This document shows, in pieces, positions 40,503-51,938 of a stretch of 64,000 bases of DNA (within the stretch, counting starts at the first letter, position 1; each line of letters starts with the position of its first letter). A program made the translations under genes and the position numbers. Source of the stretch: Sycon ciliatum (lineage: Eukaryota; Porifera; Calcarea; Leucosolenida; Sycettidae); the NCBI RefSeq assembly GCF_964019385.1, contig NC_088644.1, positions 36,693,147 through 36,757,146 on the forward strand. Direction: 5' to 3'. The notes beneath the pieces were generated by a model. It was not told where the DNA came from. It did not search any database and saw nothing but the letters and a program-made list of their open reading frames with translations.

Positions 40503-40856
40503 TACAGTTGTGGCAAGTGAAATCCGACACTTGGCATAAGGGACTGCACCATGCAGTCTGCAGCCCCTGCAGCCCTGCATACGTACAGTACATGTGTTAC
40601 ATACAACTTTATCTGTCTGATGACAAAACTCGTACTCATCACAGTCACAAGGTTCAAAAGGTGCTGGCAAAAATGAATGGTGATTGGATACCAATACTCC
40701 TTATGTGTACCATATTTGTGAACTGTGTGTATCTGCGCTGTGACCCTTCGATCTGTTTGGGATGCATACGGCTCTATAGTACAAATTAGGTGCAGTGCAT
40801 TACATCATTGATGTCCATTTGTGGCGCTGTCCCCTCTGGCAAGTGTCGGATTTCAC
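40503..40856. mobile_element. MITE of the 19471 family, 3' end lost to a LINE insertion
   Basis: Starts at cagttgtggcaagtgaaatc after TA and matches 19471-19816, then stops after ggatttcact, where the LINE tail begins. Copies at 42315-42668 and 44129-44481. The missing last 12 bp are found at 50921-50936 on the far side of the LINE. Confidence 0.85.
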
Positions 40857-41000
40857 TTTTATTATTATTATTATTATTAAATTTTTGATAGGGCAATCCC
40901 CACAGGCCTAAGGCCTTCTTACAGGGTACCCTAAATGTGCCAATACAAGGTAACGGAAGCGAGAAACAGATGTGCAAAGGCGAATGTCAGCAGGTAGAGA

Positions 41001-41040
41001 GTTCCAACCAGGGAGTATTTTACTACTCCCTGGTTCCAAC
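41001..41040. mobile_element. Ultrashort palindrome, CAGGGAG family, in LINE ORF2
   Basis: The core 41009-41032 (cagggagta...tactccctg) lies between perfect 8-bp repeats gttccaac (41001-41008 and 41033-41040). It interrupts the LINE C-terminal coding after SFLGSDRWN and shifts the frame. Present in all three units (42813-42852, 44625-44664), so it preceded the triplication. Confidence 0.85.
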
Positions 41041-41408
41041 GATCTGAGCCTAGAAAACTAAGAGAAAAAAGACCATACCGATTTAAAGCAGCGGGAAGAG
41101 TAAGGGCTTTAGAAACTTGAGAGCGTGTGCGCGAGTTTGTGTGTGACGATGCACTGCGCAACGAAAAACAACTAGAGAGTAGGGGGCTTGCTTGATCATT
41201 TAGTGAACGAAAAATAAGAACAAAAAGTCTGAGCTGATACCGAGCGGCCAGTGGGAGTAAATGGTTGCGTTTTTGTAGTGCACTGATGCTGTTGAAGCGA
41301 GTGAGGTTGAACACCGTGCGCAAGGCACGTCTACTCAAGCGAACCAGGCGCTCATATTGACCCTCACGAAGGCAGTGAGCAAACGAATTCGACCCATACT
41401 CGAGAACT

Positions 41409-43220
41409 GCCGAGTGTTCGTCCTCGCTAGATCGCTGTCGAGTTTGACCTGTGGATGTTTGAATTCTTTATTCTCACGATGGCACCATCGCCAATAAGAG
41501 ATAAATTTATGAGAAGGTGAGATTGTGGGTTAAACAGTTGGAAAGTGATTTACATCACTTTGAACTTTACAAGTATGGGAGAGGGTGAGCGCTGCAGGAG
41601 CAGATTGAGTTAATCAGCAGTGAGCAGATTTCTTGTTTGAAAGCAGGTCGGGAGGAGACGTCACGAATGCTAGCAGGGAGGGCATTGTAGTATGTTGGTG
41701 TGTCTGCTGTGGTGTCCGGTGTTGCGTGTTTGTTTTTCTCTCTGTTGGTTTCGGTTGCGCGTGGTGTGCAGGACCATCACCCTGCAACTCCAACGACCCC
41801 CTCCTTCACCGCATCACCGCCGACATCACCACCAGCAACACCACCAGCAACACCACCAACATCACCCCCGACACCACCACCAACATCACCCCCGACACCA
41901 CCACCAACATCACCCCCGGCCCCGACATCACCACCAACCAAATCTTCAACAACACCTTCAACCACAAATCCAACATCAACTGCAACCACAACACTCTTCC
42001 CAGCACACAACACCACCACGCCCACTAATGCCACCGGAGGATGCTCGACGGACAATTGAGCGACGCCGCCATACACGCCAGTCCCGCCGTTGTCGAACCC
42101 CCGCTTTCATTGCCAGGTCTCGGCGACGGGCCGCAGCTCGCCTCCAACAGCGGGCCCGACCCCGGGCGATTCCTCCCCCACCGACCACACCTCCACCACC
42201 ACCGCCACCGTCGAACCCGTCTGGCCGGTTCGATCGTTTCAGCCAGGATCCAGAACTGGTTTCGGAGGCCGACTGGTCCGATACAGAGTAGGATCCACTG
42301 TAGAGTAGTATATTTACAGTTGTGGCAAGTGAAATCCGACACTTGGCATAAGGGACTGCACCATGCAGTCTGCAGCCCCTGCAGCCCTGCATACGTACAG
42401 TACATGTGTTACATACAACTTTATCTGTCTGATGACAAAACTCGTACTCATCACAGTCACAAGGTTCAAAAGGTGCTGGCAAAAATGAATGGTGATTGGA
42501 TACCAATACTCCTTATGTGTACCATATTTGTGAACTGTGTGTATCTGCGCTGTGACCCTTCGATCTGTTTGGGATGCATACGGCTCTATAGTACAAATTA
42601 GGTGCAGTGCATTACATCATTGATGTCCATTTGTGGCGCTGTCCCCTATGGCAAGTGTCGGATTTCACTTTTATTATTATTATTATTATTAAATTTTTGA
42701 TAGGGCAATCCCCACAGGCCTAAGGCCTTCTTACAGGGTACCCTAAATGTGCCAATACAAGGTAACGGAAGCGAGAAACAGATGTGCAAAGGCGAATGTC
42801 AGCAGGTAGAGAGTTCCAACCAGGGAGTATTTTACTACTCCCTGGTTCCAACGATCTGAGCCTAGAAAACTAAGAGAAAAAAGACCATACCGATTTAAAG
42901 CAGCGGGAAGAGTAAGGGCTTTAGAAACTTGAGAGCGTGTGCGCGAGTTTGTGTGTGACGATGCACTGCGCAACGAAAAACAACTAGAGAGTAGGGGGCT
43001 TGCTTGATCATTTAGTGAACGAAAAATAAGAACAAAAAGTCTGAGCTGATACCGAGCGGCCAGTGGGAGTAAATGGTTGCGTTTTTGTAGTGCACTGATG
43101 CTGTTGAAGCGAGTGAGGTTGAACACCGTGCGCAAGGCACGTCTACTCAAGCGAACCAGGCGCTCATATTGACCCTCACGAAGGCAGTGAGCAAACGAAT
43201 TCGACCCATACTCGAGAACT
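41409..43220. repeat. 1812-bp tandem unit 2
   Basis: Exact head-to-tail copy of unit 1 with few differences. The unit joins (gagaact|gccgagtg) at 41408/41409 and 43220/43221 are identical, as expected from unequal exchange or an assembly duplication. Confidence 0.95.
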
Positions 43221-45032
43221 GCCGAGTGTTCGTCCTCGCTAGATCGCTGTCGAGTTTGACCTGTGGATGTTTGAATTCTTTATTCTCACGATGGCACCAT
43301 CGCCAATAAGAGATAAATTTATGAGAAGGTGAGATTGTGGGTTAAACAGTTGGAAAGTGATTTACATCACTTTGAACTTTACAAGTATGGGAGAGGGTGA
43401 GCGCTGCAGGAGCAGATTGAGTTAATCAGCAGTGAGCAGATTTCTTGTTTGAAAGCAGGTCGGGAGGAGACGTCACGAATGCTAGCAGGGAGGGCATTGT
43501 AGTATGTTGGTGTGTCTGCTGTGGTGTCCGGTGTTGCGTGTTTGTTTTTCTCTCTGTTGGTTTCGGTTGCGCGTGGTGTGCAGGACCATCACCCTGCAAC
43601 TCCAACGACCCCCTCCTTCACCGCATCACCGCCGACATCACCACCAGCAACACCACCAGCAACACCACCAACATCACCCCCGACACCACCACCAACATCA
43701 CCCCCGACACCACCACCAACATCACCCCCGGCCCCGACATCACCACCAACCAAATCTTCAACAACACCTTCAACCACAAATCCAACATCAACTGCAACCA
43801 CAACACTCTTCCCAGCACACAACACCACCACGCCCACTAATGCCACCGGAGGATGCTCGACGGACAATTGAGCGACGCCGCCATACACGCCAGTCCCGCC
43901 GTTGTCGAACCCCCGCTTTCATTGCCAGGTCTCGGCGACGGGCCGCAGCTCGCCTCCAACAGCGGGCCCGACCCCGGGCGATTCCTCCCCCACCGACCAC
44001 ACCTCCACCACCACCGCCACCGTCGAACCCGTCTGGCCGGTTCGATCGTTTCAGCCAGGATCCAGAACTGGTTTCGGAGGCCGACTGGTCCGATACAGAG
44101 TAGGATCCACTGTAGAGTAGTATATTTACAGTTGTGGCAAGTGAAATCCGACACTTGGCATAAGGGACTGCACCATGCAGTCTGCAGCCCCTGCAGCCCT
44201 GCATACGTACAGTACATGTGTTACATACAACTTTATCTGTCTGATGACAAAACTCGTACTCATCACAGTCACAAGGTTCAAAAGGTGCTGGCAAAAATGA
44301 ATGGTGATTGGATACCAATACTCCTTATGTGTACCATATTTGTGAACTGTGTGTATCTGCGCTGTGACCCTTCGATCTGTTTGGGATGCATACGGCTCTA
44401 TAGTACAAATTAGGTGCAGTGCATTACATCATTGATGTCCATTTGTGGCGCTGTCCCCTCTGGCAAGTGTCGGATTTCACTTTTATTATTATTATTATTA
44501 TTAAATTTTTGATAGGGCAATCCCCACAGGCCTAAGGCCTTCTTACAGGGTACCCTAAATGTGCCAATACAAGGTAACGGAAGCGAGAAACAGATGTGCA
44601 AAGGCGAATGTCAGCAGGTAGAGAGTTCCAACCAGGGAGTATTTTACTACTCCCTGGTTCCAACGATCTGAGCCTAGAAAACTAAGAGAAAAAAGACCAT
44701 ACCGATTTAAAGCAGCGGGAAGAGTAAGGGCTTTAGAAACTTGAGAGCGTGTGCGCGAGTTTGTGTGTGACGATGCACTGCGCAACGAAAAACAACTAGA
44801 GAGTAGGGGGCTTGCTTGATCATTTAGTGAACGAAAAATAAGAACAAAAAGTCTGAGCTGATACCGAGCGGCCAGTGGGAGTAAATGGTTGCGTTTTTGT
44901 AGTGCACTGATGCTGTTGAAGCGAGTGAGGTTGAACACCGTGCGCAAGGCACGTCTACTCAAGCGAACCAGGCGCTCATATTGACCCTCACGAAGGCAGT
45001 GAGCAAACGAATTCGACCCATACTCGAGAACT
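43221..45032. repeat. 1812-bp tandem unit 3, continuous with the parent LINE
   Basis: At its right edge the sequence runs on into the rest of the minus-strand LINE (45033 onward), whereas units 1 and 2 stop. Unit 3 is therefore the parental right end, and unit 1 the parental left end next to the integrase scrap. Confidence 0.9.
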
Positions 45033-45204
45033 GATTGGATGGACGATATGTAGAATGTTTTCTTGGCGTGCTCCGTCAGTTGGTGTCGTATCTTCCTGAA
45101 CACAGCGATCTTGTTTCCAATCTTGCGCTCAAGGTGGGCGATGTGGGCACCAAAAGTAAGGTGTTCATCCAAAACGATTCCAAGATACTTCACTTCAGGC
45201 AAAG
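44665..45204 (-). pseudogene. LINE ORF2 3' part
   Basis: Continues after the foldback segment as APLPEVKYLGIVLDEHLTFG, then the C-terminal domain (FYISSIQSVLEYGSNSFAHC, RLVRLSRRALRTVFNLTRF) up to GLFSLSFLGSDRWN, where the CAGGGAG palindrome (44633-44656) shifts the frame. Past the palindrome the original frame resumes toward the 3' end. Partial copies of this part lie in units 1 and 2 (40950-41400, 42760-43215). Confidence 0.8.
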
Positions 45205-46826
45205 GGGCAATAGATGACTTGCACAAAGATCCGAGCCACGAGTGAGACGGGGCAAGTGCACCCTGTGCACCCAGGCTACCCTGCGGGCACCCTAGGCTAC
45301 GCCGTCTGTAGACTGTAGTACGTTTTTTGTCAGCATGAATGAACAGTACACGGCATGTACATGTACATGTACATGGTCATTACCGTCACTGTCTTCAGCA
45401 TGCTCATGACTCATGTGCACTTGTAGCTACTAGGGTTAGTGGAAGTACATGACTGTGAATTATTACATGTATGTGAAGAGAAGCCAGGCGTTCAAACCAA
45501 CCCAAAAATACTCTTGCCTTATTCTTCGGTGAAATAGCTATAAAAAATTGTCTTACCAAACAACAGTGAGCATAGAAGCAACCTCGATGCACCCAATAAT
45601 ATGGCTTCCATGAACAGCAAGTGTCGCACGAGGATCCCAAGAACACGTCAAGTTCCATGCCACCCGCCGCCATCAAAAGAACGAAGGATAACTGTGCTAG
45701 CCTAGTTCCTATTCAATGTAACGCTAACGGTACGGGATAAAGGAGCCTGTTGGGAAGGCGGGGGTGAGCTGTAAATGTGGAATTTGTAAGAAGAGTAGTG
45801 GCTCAACTGTAGGTCCAACGCAGAAGGTACCTCACAGCGCAGTTCTGTTGCCTCGTTGCAACTAAACAGGTATGTTACTTTCCCATGAGACCCAGCCGGA
45901 GCCGCATCATCGTCATTACCAGCTAATCATGGAGAGGTATAATGTGACTTTCCACCACTCCCTGATTCAATCATAGTTTGCGAGCCTGCGCCAAACTGCT
46001 TGCTCACTAAAACCAGGCATTGGATACATATGGCTTCAGTAAGGTTTACAATGCTATGTCTCTGGCCTAAGTCCAAGTCTAGATACAGCTACTTAGAGTC
46101 AGGGCTTTTTGAAATGTTCATTTCGGAACAAGTGAGACTTTAACAGTAGCTAGTACACCTCAGGCATGAGGACTTCGCAGCGTTTCTCCAGCACACTTGT
46201 TCTCTCCCTCAACTCAGATACTGTACTTGAAGTCCTACTAAAGGCCATCTGGCTCTCAGACTCAGTCCTTCCACCCTTCATTTTCGTGGTTTTGGCTTCC
46301 ACTCGTGGCTCGGCAGGTTCCTGGCCTCTCCGCAGTCTGTCCTCAGGAGAGGGTCGCTCTGGAGCTAGTGCAGCCGAATCAAAGGGAATTGAGTTCTTTC
46401 TCAGACGTCCACAAACGTTGTGCTTGACTTCGCTTCCACTGCGAGAAATTAGTCACACTTCAGGACCACGACGTGCTTGTTGCAGCCTACACCAATGATA
46501 CTAAAATAATATTCCCTCATTTTTCTGCCTCCCGGCCGGCCGGCTCGGAAAGGAACGTATGGACTGGGAGCCTCACTACGGTTCCGCCTCTCGTCTGCTA
46601 GTGCATTCAGGAGCGCAGAAGCGCTTCGGCATGACGATACGAGCCGAATCAAAACAACTCTACTCTCTAGCCAAAAAAAACTAGCTCAGTGTTCGTCAGG
46701 CAAAAAGCGAAAGTCACGAACTAAAACTAAAAGGTGGGGAAGTAAGTAGTAAGTTAGTTAGTCAGAGTCAGAAGGTCCACTTGCCCCGTCTCGAACCCAG
46801 ACAATCTTTGTGCAAGTCATCTATTG
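45205..46826. mobile_element. Foldback segment inserted in LINE ORF2
   Basis: Ends caatagatgacttgcacaaa...gagacggggcaag (45208-45255) and its inverted counterpart (46775-46826) pair over about 50 bp with a divergent patch in the middle. The interior (45260-46770) has no recognised gene; it includes a tacatgtacatgtacatg repeat near 45355. LINE coding stops on one side and resumes on the other, so this is an insertion, not LINE sequence. Confidence 0.65.
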
Positions 46827-49073
46827 AGGTGTTGTTCAGTTGAAGGCTGACGTCAGGGGTCAAAGGTGTGGACTTCGACCTGAAGATTATGAACTGAGTC
46901 TTGTCCGGATTGAGGCAGAGACCTCGTGCAGCCAGGAAATCACGAACAATGGTAATATCCTCAGCGAGATCGAGTGTGAGTTGGTTTAGGTCCTTGCCAG
47001 CTTTGTAGAGGGAAACATCGTCTGCGTATTGCCGTGCCTTGCAGTGCTTCGTTGCAGAGGGAAGATTACGAACTGATATATTGAATAAAGAGGGCCCAAG
47101 GACAGAGCCTTGCGGCACACCTCTGTTTCCTGCGTATGTGTCTCCCTGAGCTGTCTTCGTGACGACACGCTGTTCCCGGTTCTGTAGGTACGTAAGGAAC
47201 CATTGCAAAGCTGTACCTCCCACGCCAATGTCTGTCAATTCTTGTAGGAGCATGCTATGGTTTACCGAGTCAAATGCCTTGGACATGTCCAGGAATGCAG
47301 CAACAACAAAATGTCCTTGATCAAGGGATGTGTGCCAGTCGTTCACTACACACGCCAGTAGGTCTTCACAGGAGTGGTGCTTGCGGTACGCAAATTGCTC
47401 CGGAGGGAGTAGTGGTGTCTCAGTCGGAGCAGTGTAGATGTGATCCATGAGTTGTTCATGTGCCAGTGTCTCCATAAGCTTAGCCATCTGGGGCAACAGT
47501 GATATCGGCCTGTAGTTGGTAGCAATGGACTTGTCACCTCTCTTGTAAATGGGACGTACATGCGCAAATTTGTAACATTCGGGGAACTCACCAGTGGAGA
47601 GAGAGGACGAGAAGAGCCGTGCAAGTGGTTCTGATATTTGTTCTCCAAGTGTCTTGTAGATGGTGGGAGGGATCAAGTCAGGACCTGTGGCCTTGCGGTT
47701 GTCAAGACGTCGTAGGAGAGCCAGGATGTCATCGGCTGTCACAGCGGTGAACTCCGAGAAAGAGTGTAGAGGCAGTGGCCCATGTGGAACTGTCAAAGGG
47801 ATTTGTGAATTGAGTGAAGGGTCTGTAATGACCTTGGCAAACGTAGTTGTGATATCGTGCAGACTTGCAGCAGGATTTTGCGAGATCTTCTTCCTTCCAA
47901 GTAAAGTGTTGAGAATGAACCACTGGGCACGTGGATTGCGTCGATGGTCATGCAGTTGTTGCTGGAAAAACGCAGAGCGCTTTTTCTTAGTAAGCAATTT
48001 ACATTGCCGTCTAAGGCCTCTGAAGTTCTGGACCAGACGTGCACAGTCTGGGTGTTTGATCATGGCACGGTGGGCACGTTTTCTTCGGAAAAGCAGTTGA
48101 CGGAGTTCATCATCGACCCAGGGTTGCGGCATCTGTTTCCTGGTAGCACGTACTTGTACCAACGGGCAGTATTGGTCTAGTGAAGAAGTGATCTTGTCCT
48201 GCAAGCTCTGGAGATCATCGTTGTGAGTTTGTAGATTGTCCAGTTGTTGAGCTACACTTGTCTGGAATTCACAAATCGGTAGCGTACGAATGGGTGGTTT
48301 TCGAGTGTAGAAGTGATGTTGGGAGCGTACGATTGGTAGTGAGGAGGTGCATAGTTGTACAGTTACAAGTTGGTGGTCGGACACGTCGCACGGTTCTACT
48401 GAGCAGGTATGGAGATAGAGGTCGGTGTGTGCTTGACTATTAGGTGAGATGTATTGCAATGTATTCGGTACTAGGACTAAGTCTAGAGTGGATTGGCTGG
48501 GAAATCTCGTTGGTGCATTGACTATGTTACGGAGGCCTAGATCATGACAATATGTTTCCAGATGGTGGTAATGTGGATGTTGCCTGTCTTGCACATTGAC
48601 ATTGAAATCACCAACCACAATAAGAGTAGACTTTGGTGGTGAAGACTGAAGTGTGTCATCTGTCATTTCGGTGAGCTTCTGCCAGAAATTGACTGTCTGT
48701 GTAGGAGGGCGATATGCACAGATGACTGTCAGTGGATGTTGTGGTAGGGAAATGTGGACAGAGAGTGCTTCAGTATCATGGGTAAGACTAATCATTCTGC
48801 TCTTGAATAAATGCATACTCCTCCGCCTTTCTTGCATGATCGGTCTAAGCGATGGAGATCATATCCCGGCAGGTGTATACAGTTGTCAGTTACAGCATCA
48901 GACAGCCACGTCTCCGTAACACCAAGGACATCAATGTTATACTTATGCAATAGGGAGGAAACGTAATTCAATTTACTAAAAAGACTACAAATGTTGATGT
49001 GCGCAATTACAAAGCATGAGGTGGGAGCAGTTACAATGCATGAGGTGGGAGGCTGGGGTACCCTGGCAATATC
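46768..49073 (-). pseudogene. LINE ORF2 5' part: endonuclease and reverse transcriptase
   Basis: From 49073: HINICSLFSKLNY, VLGVTETWLSDAV and KKGGGVCIY (endonuclease), then a 1-nt frameshift near 48800-48835 into the main frame: VICAYRPP, VVGDFNV and SDHQLVTVQ. The RT follows: NYRPISLLPQMAKLME, AAFLDMSKAFDSVNHSML (A), NRGVPQGSVLGPSLFNI (B), QYADDVSLYKAG (C) and LNPDKTQFIIF. No ATG precedes the endonuclease after the ORF1 stop, so translation may rely on reinitiation or a lost start. Coding breaks after LQLNNTS at the foldback segment. Confidence 0.85.
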
Positions 49074-49389
49074 CTATTGGTCTTTTAGGAGACCTTCAAC
49101 TTCACTGGGGGTGAGGCTCTTACCGTTCTGGGTTATTGTGTCCTTTGGTAGATGGCATATAATGCCTTTAGAGCGCAGGGCCTTGTACTGGGGTACCAAA
49201 GCACGTCGGCGTTCCTGTTCTCCCCTGGCCTGGTCAGGTCGTGTGACACGTACACATTTACATCATGGTGCTTGGCCCTTGTCTTGTTGCGCATCAGTTT
49301 AGCTTTGCCATGGCTGGTGAGGGTGGCGCGCACCAGGCGCGACTGCTCCGTTTGGCGTCTTGGAGTGATGCGCTCCGCCGAGATCGAGA

Positions 49390-50059
49390 TGTTATACGCA
49401 CACCCATATTTGGATCCCGACCCCGGCATGATTCCATTACCCCTAGCCCTGCATGCAGTAATTCGTACACATTCCATTACCCCCTACCCCTACCCCTACC
49501 CTTGCATGCAGTAATTCATACGCACTCCACTACCCCCTACCCCTACCCCTGCATGCTGTAGTTCATACGCACTCCATTACCCCCTACCCCTAGCCCTGCA
49601 TGCAGTAATTCGTACACATTCCATTATCCCCTACCCCTATCCCTAGCCTTGCATGCAGTAGTTCGTACGTACACACTTATAACCATATTTGACCCATTTC
49701 CCCGCTGCCCCTGCATGTTATAATTAATACCGTACACATTTGTAGCCCGTTTTTCCCTCCTTCTGCCCCTGCACATAAAACCCACCGTACATTTGATCTA
49801 ATTACATCCCTTTATAGTGTACATAGTCGGGCTATACACATAATATACGCGCCCAGCTAAATGGGCGCGCTCATGCATTGTACCGTACATTCTATTCTAG
49901 TTCACTCTAAGATAACCAAACTTCGGTAATCTAGTCAGAAGAAGAATCCACTCCCTAGTGTTGATGTCGAATAATTCTGTCCTCGTCGTGAGATAATATA
50001 TACTTTACCAACTCTCATAAACGGGTATCTCTGATTGTCTGGTGTGCGAATTGACAACA
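49390..50059. mobile_element. Solo LTR inside LINE ORF1, 4-bp TSD
   Basis: TGTTATACGC...GACAACA, flanked by gaga at 49386-49389 and 50060-50063. About 85-90% like LTR 1, with five tandem units. The right end is diverged (gcgaattgacaaca in place of accgtaacgaaaacccgaag...). Confidence 0.85.
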
Positions 50060-50260
50060 GAGAGGATATCACTGGTGTCCAAATCCGGCACCAGGTGAGC
50101 AACAGTACGTTTTAGGTCTTCACCTGTGTTCTCCGTGATCCCGCGCAGGATCACATTATCAGCACGTCTTCGCTGTTCACTGGCCTCTTCCACCAGGTCC
50201 CGTATGAGGGAGACATTCGCTGTGCCGATTTTGGCAGTACCTGCCATTTGTTGCTGTTGG

Positions 50261-50307
50261 GTATCAGCAAGAGTACATGAAAACCTTTCATGTACTCTTG
50301 GTATCAG
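50261..50307. mobile_element. Ultrashort perfect palindrome, CAAGAG family, 7-bp TSD
   Basis: The core 50268-50300 has 15-bp perfect arms (caagagtacatgaaa) and a 3-nt loop, flanked by gtatcag at 50261-50267 and 50301-50307. It sits inside LINE ORF1 coding. Confidence 0.9.
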
Positions 50308-51117
50308 TGGTGGCGTCTGCAGATCTGGCTGTCTAGACGTCACGTCATCCAGCTTCTTCTCAAGTTCCGTAATGGCGGAACGAGCTCCATCATCTATTTT
50401 TGATACATTCTGTACCTGTCTCTCAACAAGGCCTTTCAGTTTGCGTGTCTCGGCATTGAGACGGTTGAGCTCGATAGCGTGCTCCGCGATGAGCTTCTCG
50501 GCGGCTGTGAGGCGTTTGTCTAGAGCCTGGACCAGTTCTTTTCCGATCGTCGTGAGGTCTGCACGAATTTCTTGTTTGAAGTCTGCGAAGAGCACTTGTA
50601 GGTTCGCCACCAGATCCTGGTGCGCACAGTCGTTTGCGCTAGCTGTTACAGGAGCGCTGCCCAATTTGCGGACCACTTTCGGCGCGCCTGGCTGACTGCA
50701 GGTGATATCAGTGCTCGCGTCCGAAATGCAGTGCAGACTTTCCGTCGGACTTTCAGGCTTACGCTTGCCGCAGAGGGGCTGAGGGCTAGACCCACAGGAC
50801 ACTTCTGATTCTAACTCACTAGACCTTCTCTTTCTTAAGCTTGCATTCAGTTTCGGCGGGGACAATGCCCCCGACACACGACCAACAAAATCCTTAACTG
50901 TCTTTGACGCCATTATCAGGTCACTTGCCACAACTGTAGAATAATTAATTGCACATGTGGGTATCTGCGGAATGAGTGCATGTCTGACTTGTATGTGCGT
51001 AGCGCTGTACGTGTACGTATATGTGTGCTTGTTAAAATGCATGCCTAATTCTTAGTATTATCAACTCTTTTTTTTCCTAGATCGTGGGGACACGATTTTT
51101 GTTCCCCACGAAGGTAA

Positions 51118-51815
51118 TGTTATACGCATCCCATATTTGGATCCCGACCCCGGCATGATTCCATTACCCCCTACCCCTACCCCTAGCCCTGCATGCAGTA
51201 ATTCGTACACATTCCATTACCCCCTACCCCTTGCCCTGCATGCAGTAATTCGTACACATTCCATTACCCCCTACCCCTACCCCTGCATGCAGTAATTCGT
51301 ACACACTCCATTACCCCCTAGGCCCCTACCCCTACCCCTGCATGCAGTAATTCGTACACACTCCATTACCCCCTACCCCTAGCCTTGCATGCAGTAGTTC
51401 GTACGTACACACTTATAACCATATTTGACCCATTTCCCCGCTGCCCCTGCATGTTATAATTAGTACCGTACACATTTGTAGCCCGTTTTCCCTCCTTCTG
51501 CCCCTGCACATAAAACCACCGTACATTTGATCTAATTACATCCCTTTAAGCTTTATAGTGTACATAGTTGGGCTATACACATAATAATGCGCGCCCAGCT
51601 AAATGGGCGCGCTCATGCATTGCACCGTACATTCTATTCTAGTTCACTCTAAGATAACCAAACTTCGATAATCTAGTCAGAAGTCGAATCCATTCCCTAA
51701 TGTTGGTGTCTAAAAATCTGTCCTCGTCCCGTGAGATATATGCTTTACAGACTCTAATAAACTGGTATCTCTGGTGGTCTGGTGTGAACCGTAACGAAAA
51801 CCCGAAGAGATAACA
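51118..51815 (+). mobile_element. Solo LTR 3
   Basis: Very similar to LTR 1 (same end gtgaaccgtaacgaaaaccc...gataaca) but with five tandem units and no primer site after it. No matching target duplication (gtaa versus aata), so it may be a recombinant. A small hairpin cgtggggaca...tgttccccacg lies just before it at 51083-51110. Confidence 0.8.
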
Positions 51816-51938
51816 AATATGACCCCCGCGCCGGCCCGCCGGGCACACCAGCTCCATGGATCCAGCCATTTTATGAATTTTTTTTAGCCATTTCAGTTTT
51901 TGTTTGTCGCAGCCTGCATGCACATCAATGCGTGGCAC

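Larger units (their letters stand above)
39597..41408. repeat. 1812-bp tandem unit 1
   Basis: The unit contains a leader, a Pro/Thr/His-coding short-repeat block (39960-40200), an MITE of the 19471 family (40503-40856) and the 3' part of the minus-strand LINE with its (aat)n tail (40857-41408). Units 1-3 are essentially identical; one visible difference is cccctctggc in units 1 and 3 versus cccctatggc in unit 2. Confidence 0.95.
49133..50913 (-). pseudogene. LINE ORF1, split by a solo LTR
   Basis: The ATG at 50913 starts MASKTVKDFVGRVSGALSPP. There follow a Ser/Pro linker, a long coiled coil (LVANLQVLFADFKQEIRADL to LEKKLDDVTS), then RRADNVILRGITEN, the start of an RRM-like domain, interrupted by the LTR, and after it SAERITPRRQTEQSRLVRAT to LTRPGENRNADVLWYP and a stop at 49133. 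Removing the LTR plus one gaga leaves exactly 1107 nt (369 codons), so the ORF is otherwise open. ORF1 is the nucleic-acid-binding chaperone of the LINE particle. An 11-codon stretch in the middle comes from a CAAGAG palindrome. Confidence 0.8.
44482..50920 (-). mobile_element. Jockey/CR1-type LINE (minus) with four secondary insertions
   Basis: Inserted in an MITE: tcact is duplicated at 44477-44481 and 50921-50925, and the MITE halves continue on either side. The 3' tail is (aat)n at 44482-44502; the 5' end lies only 7 nt before the ORF1 ATG (50913). It holds ORF1 (50913-49133) and ORF2 (49073 to about 44650). Secondary insertions: solo LTR 49390-50059, CAAGAG palindrome 50268-50300, foldback segment about 45205-46826, CAGGGAG palindrome 44633-44656. 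Without them the element is about 4.1 kb, normal for this group. Confidence 0.85.

Noticed and set aside
42041-42601. 186-codon frame crossing the MITE as a gene
   Set aside because: It spans the MITE boundary and is a shadow of the repeat frames; repeated in every tandem unit.
45260-46770. Host gene inside the foldback segment
   Set aside because: Open frames (for example 46166-46498) show no motif or splice structure.
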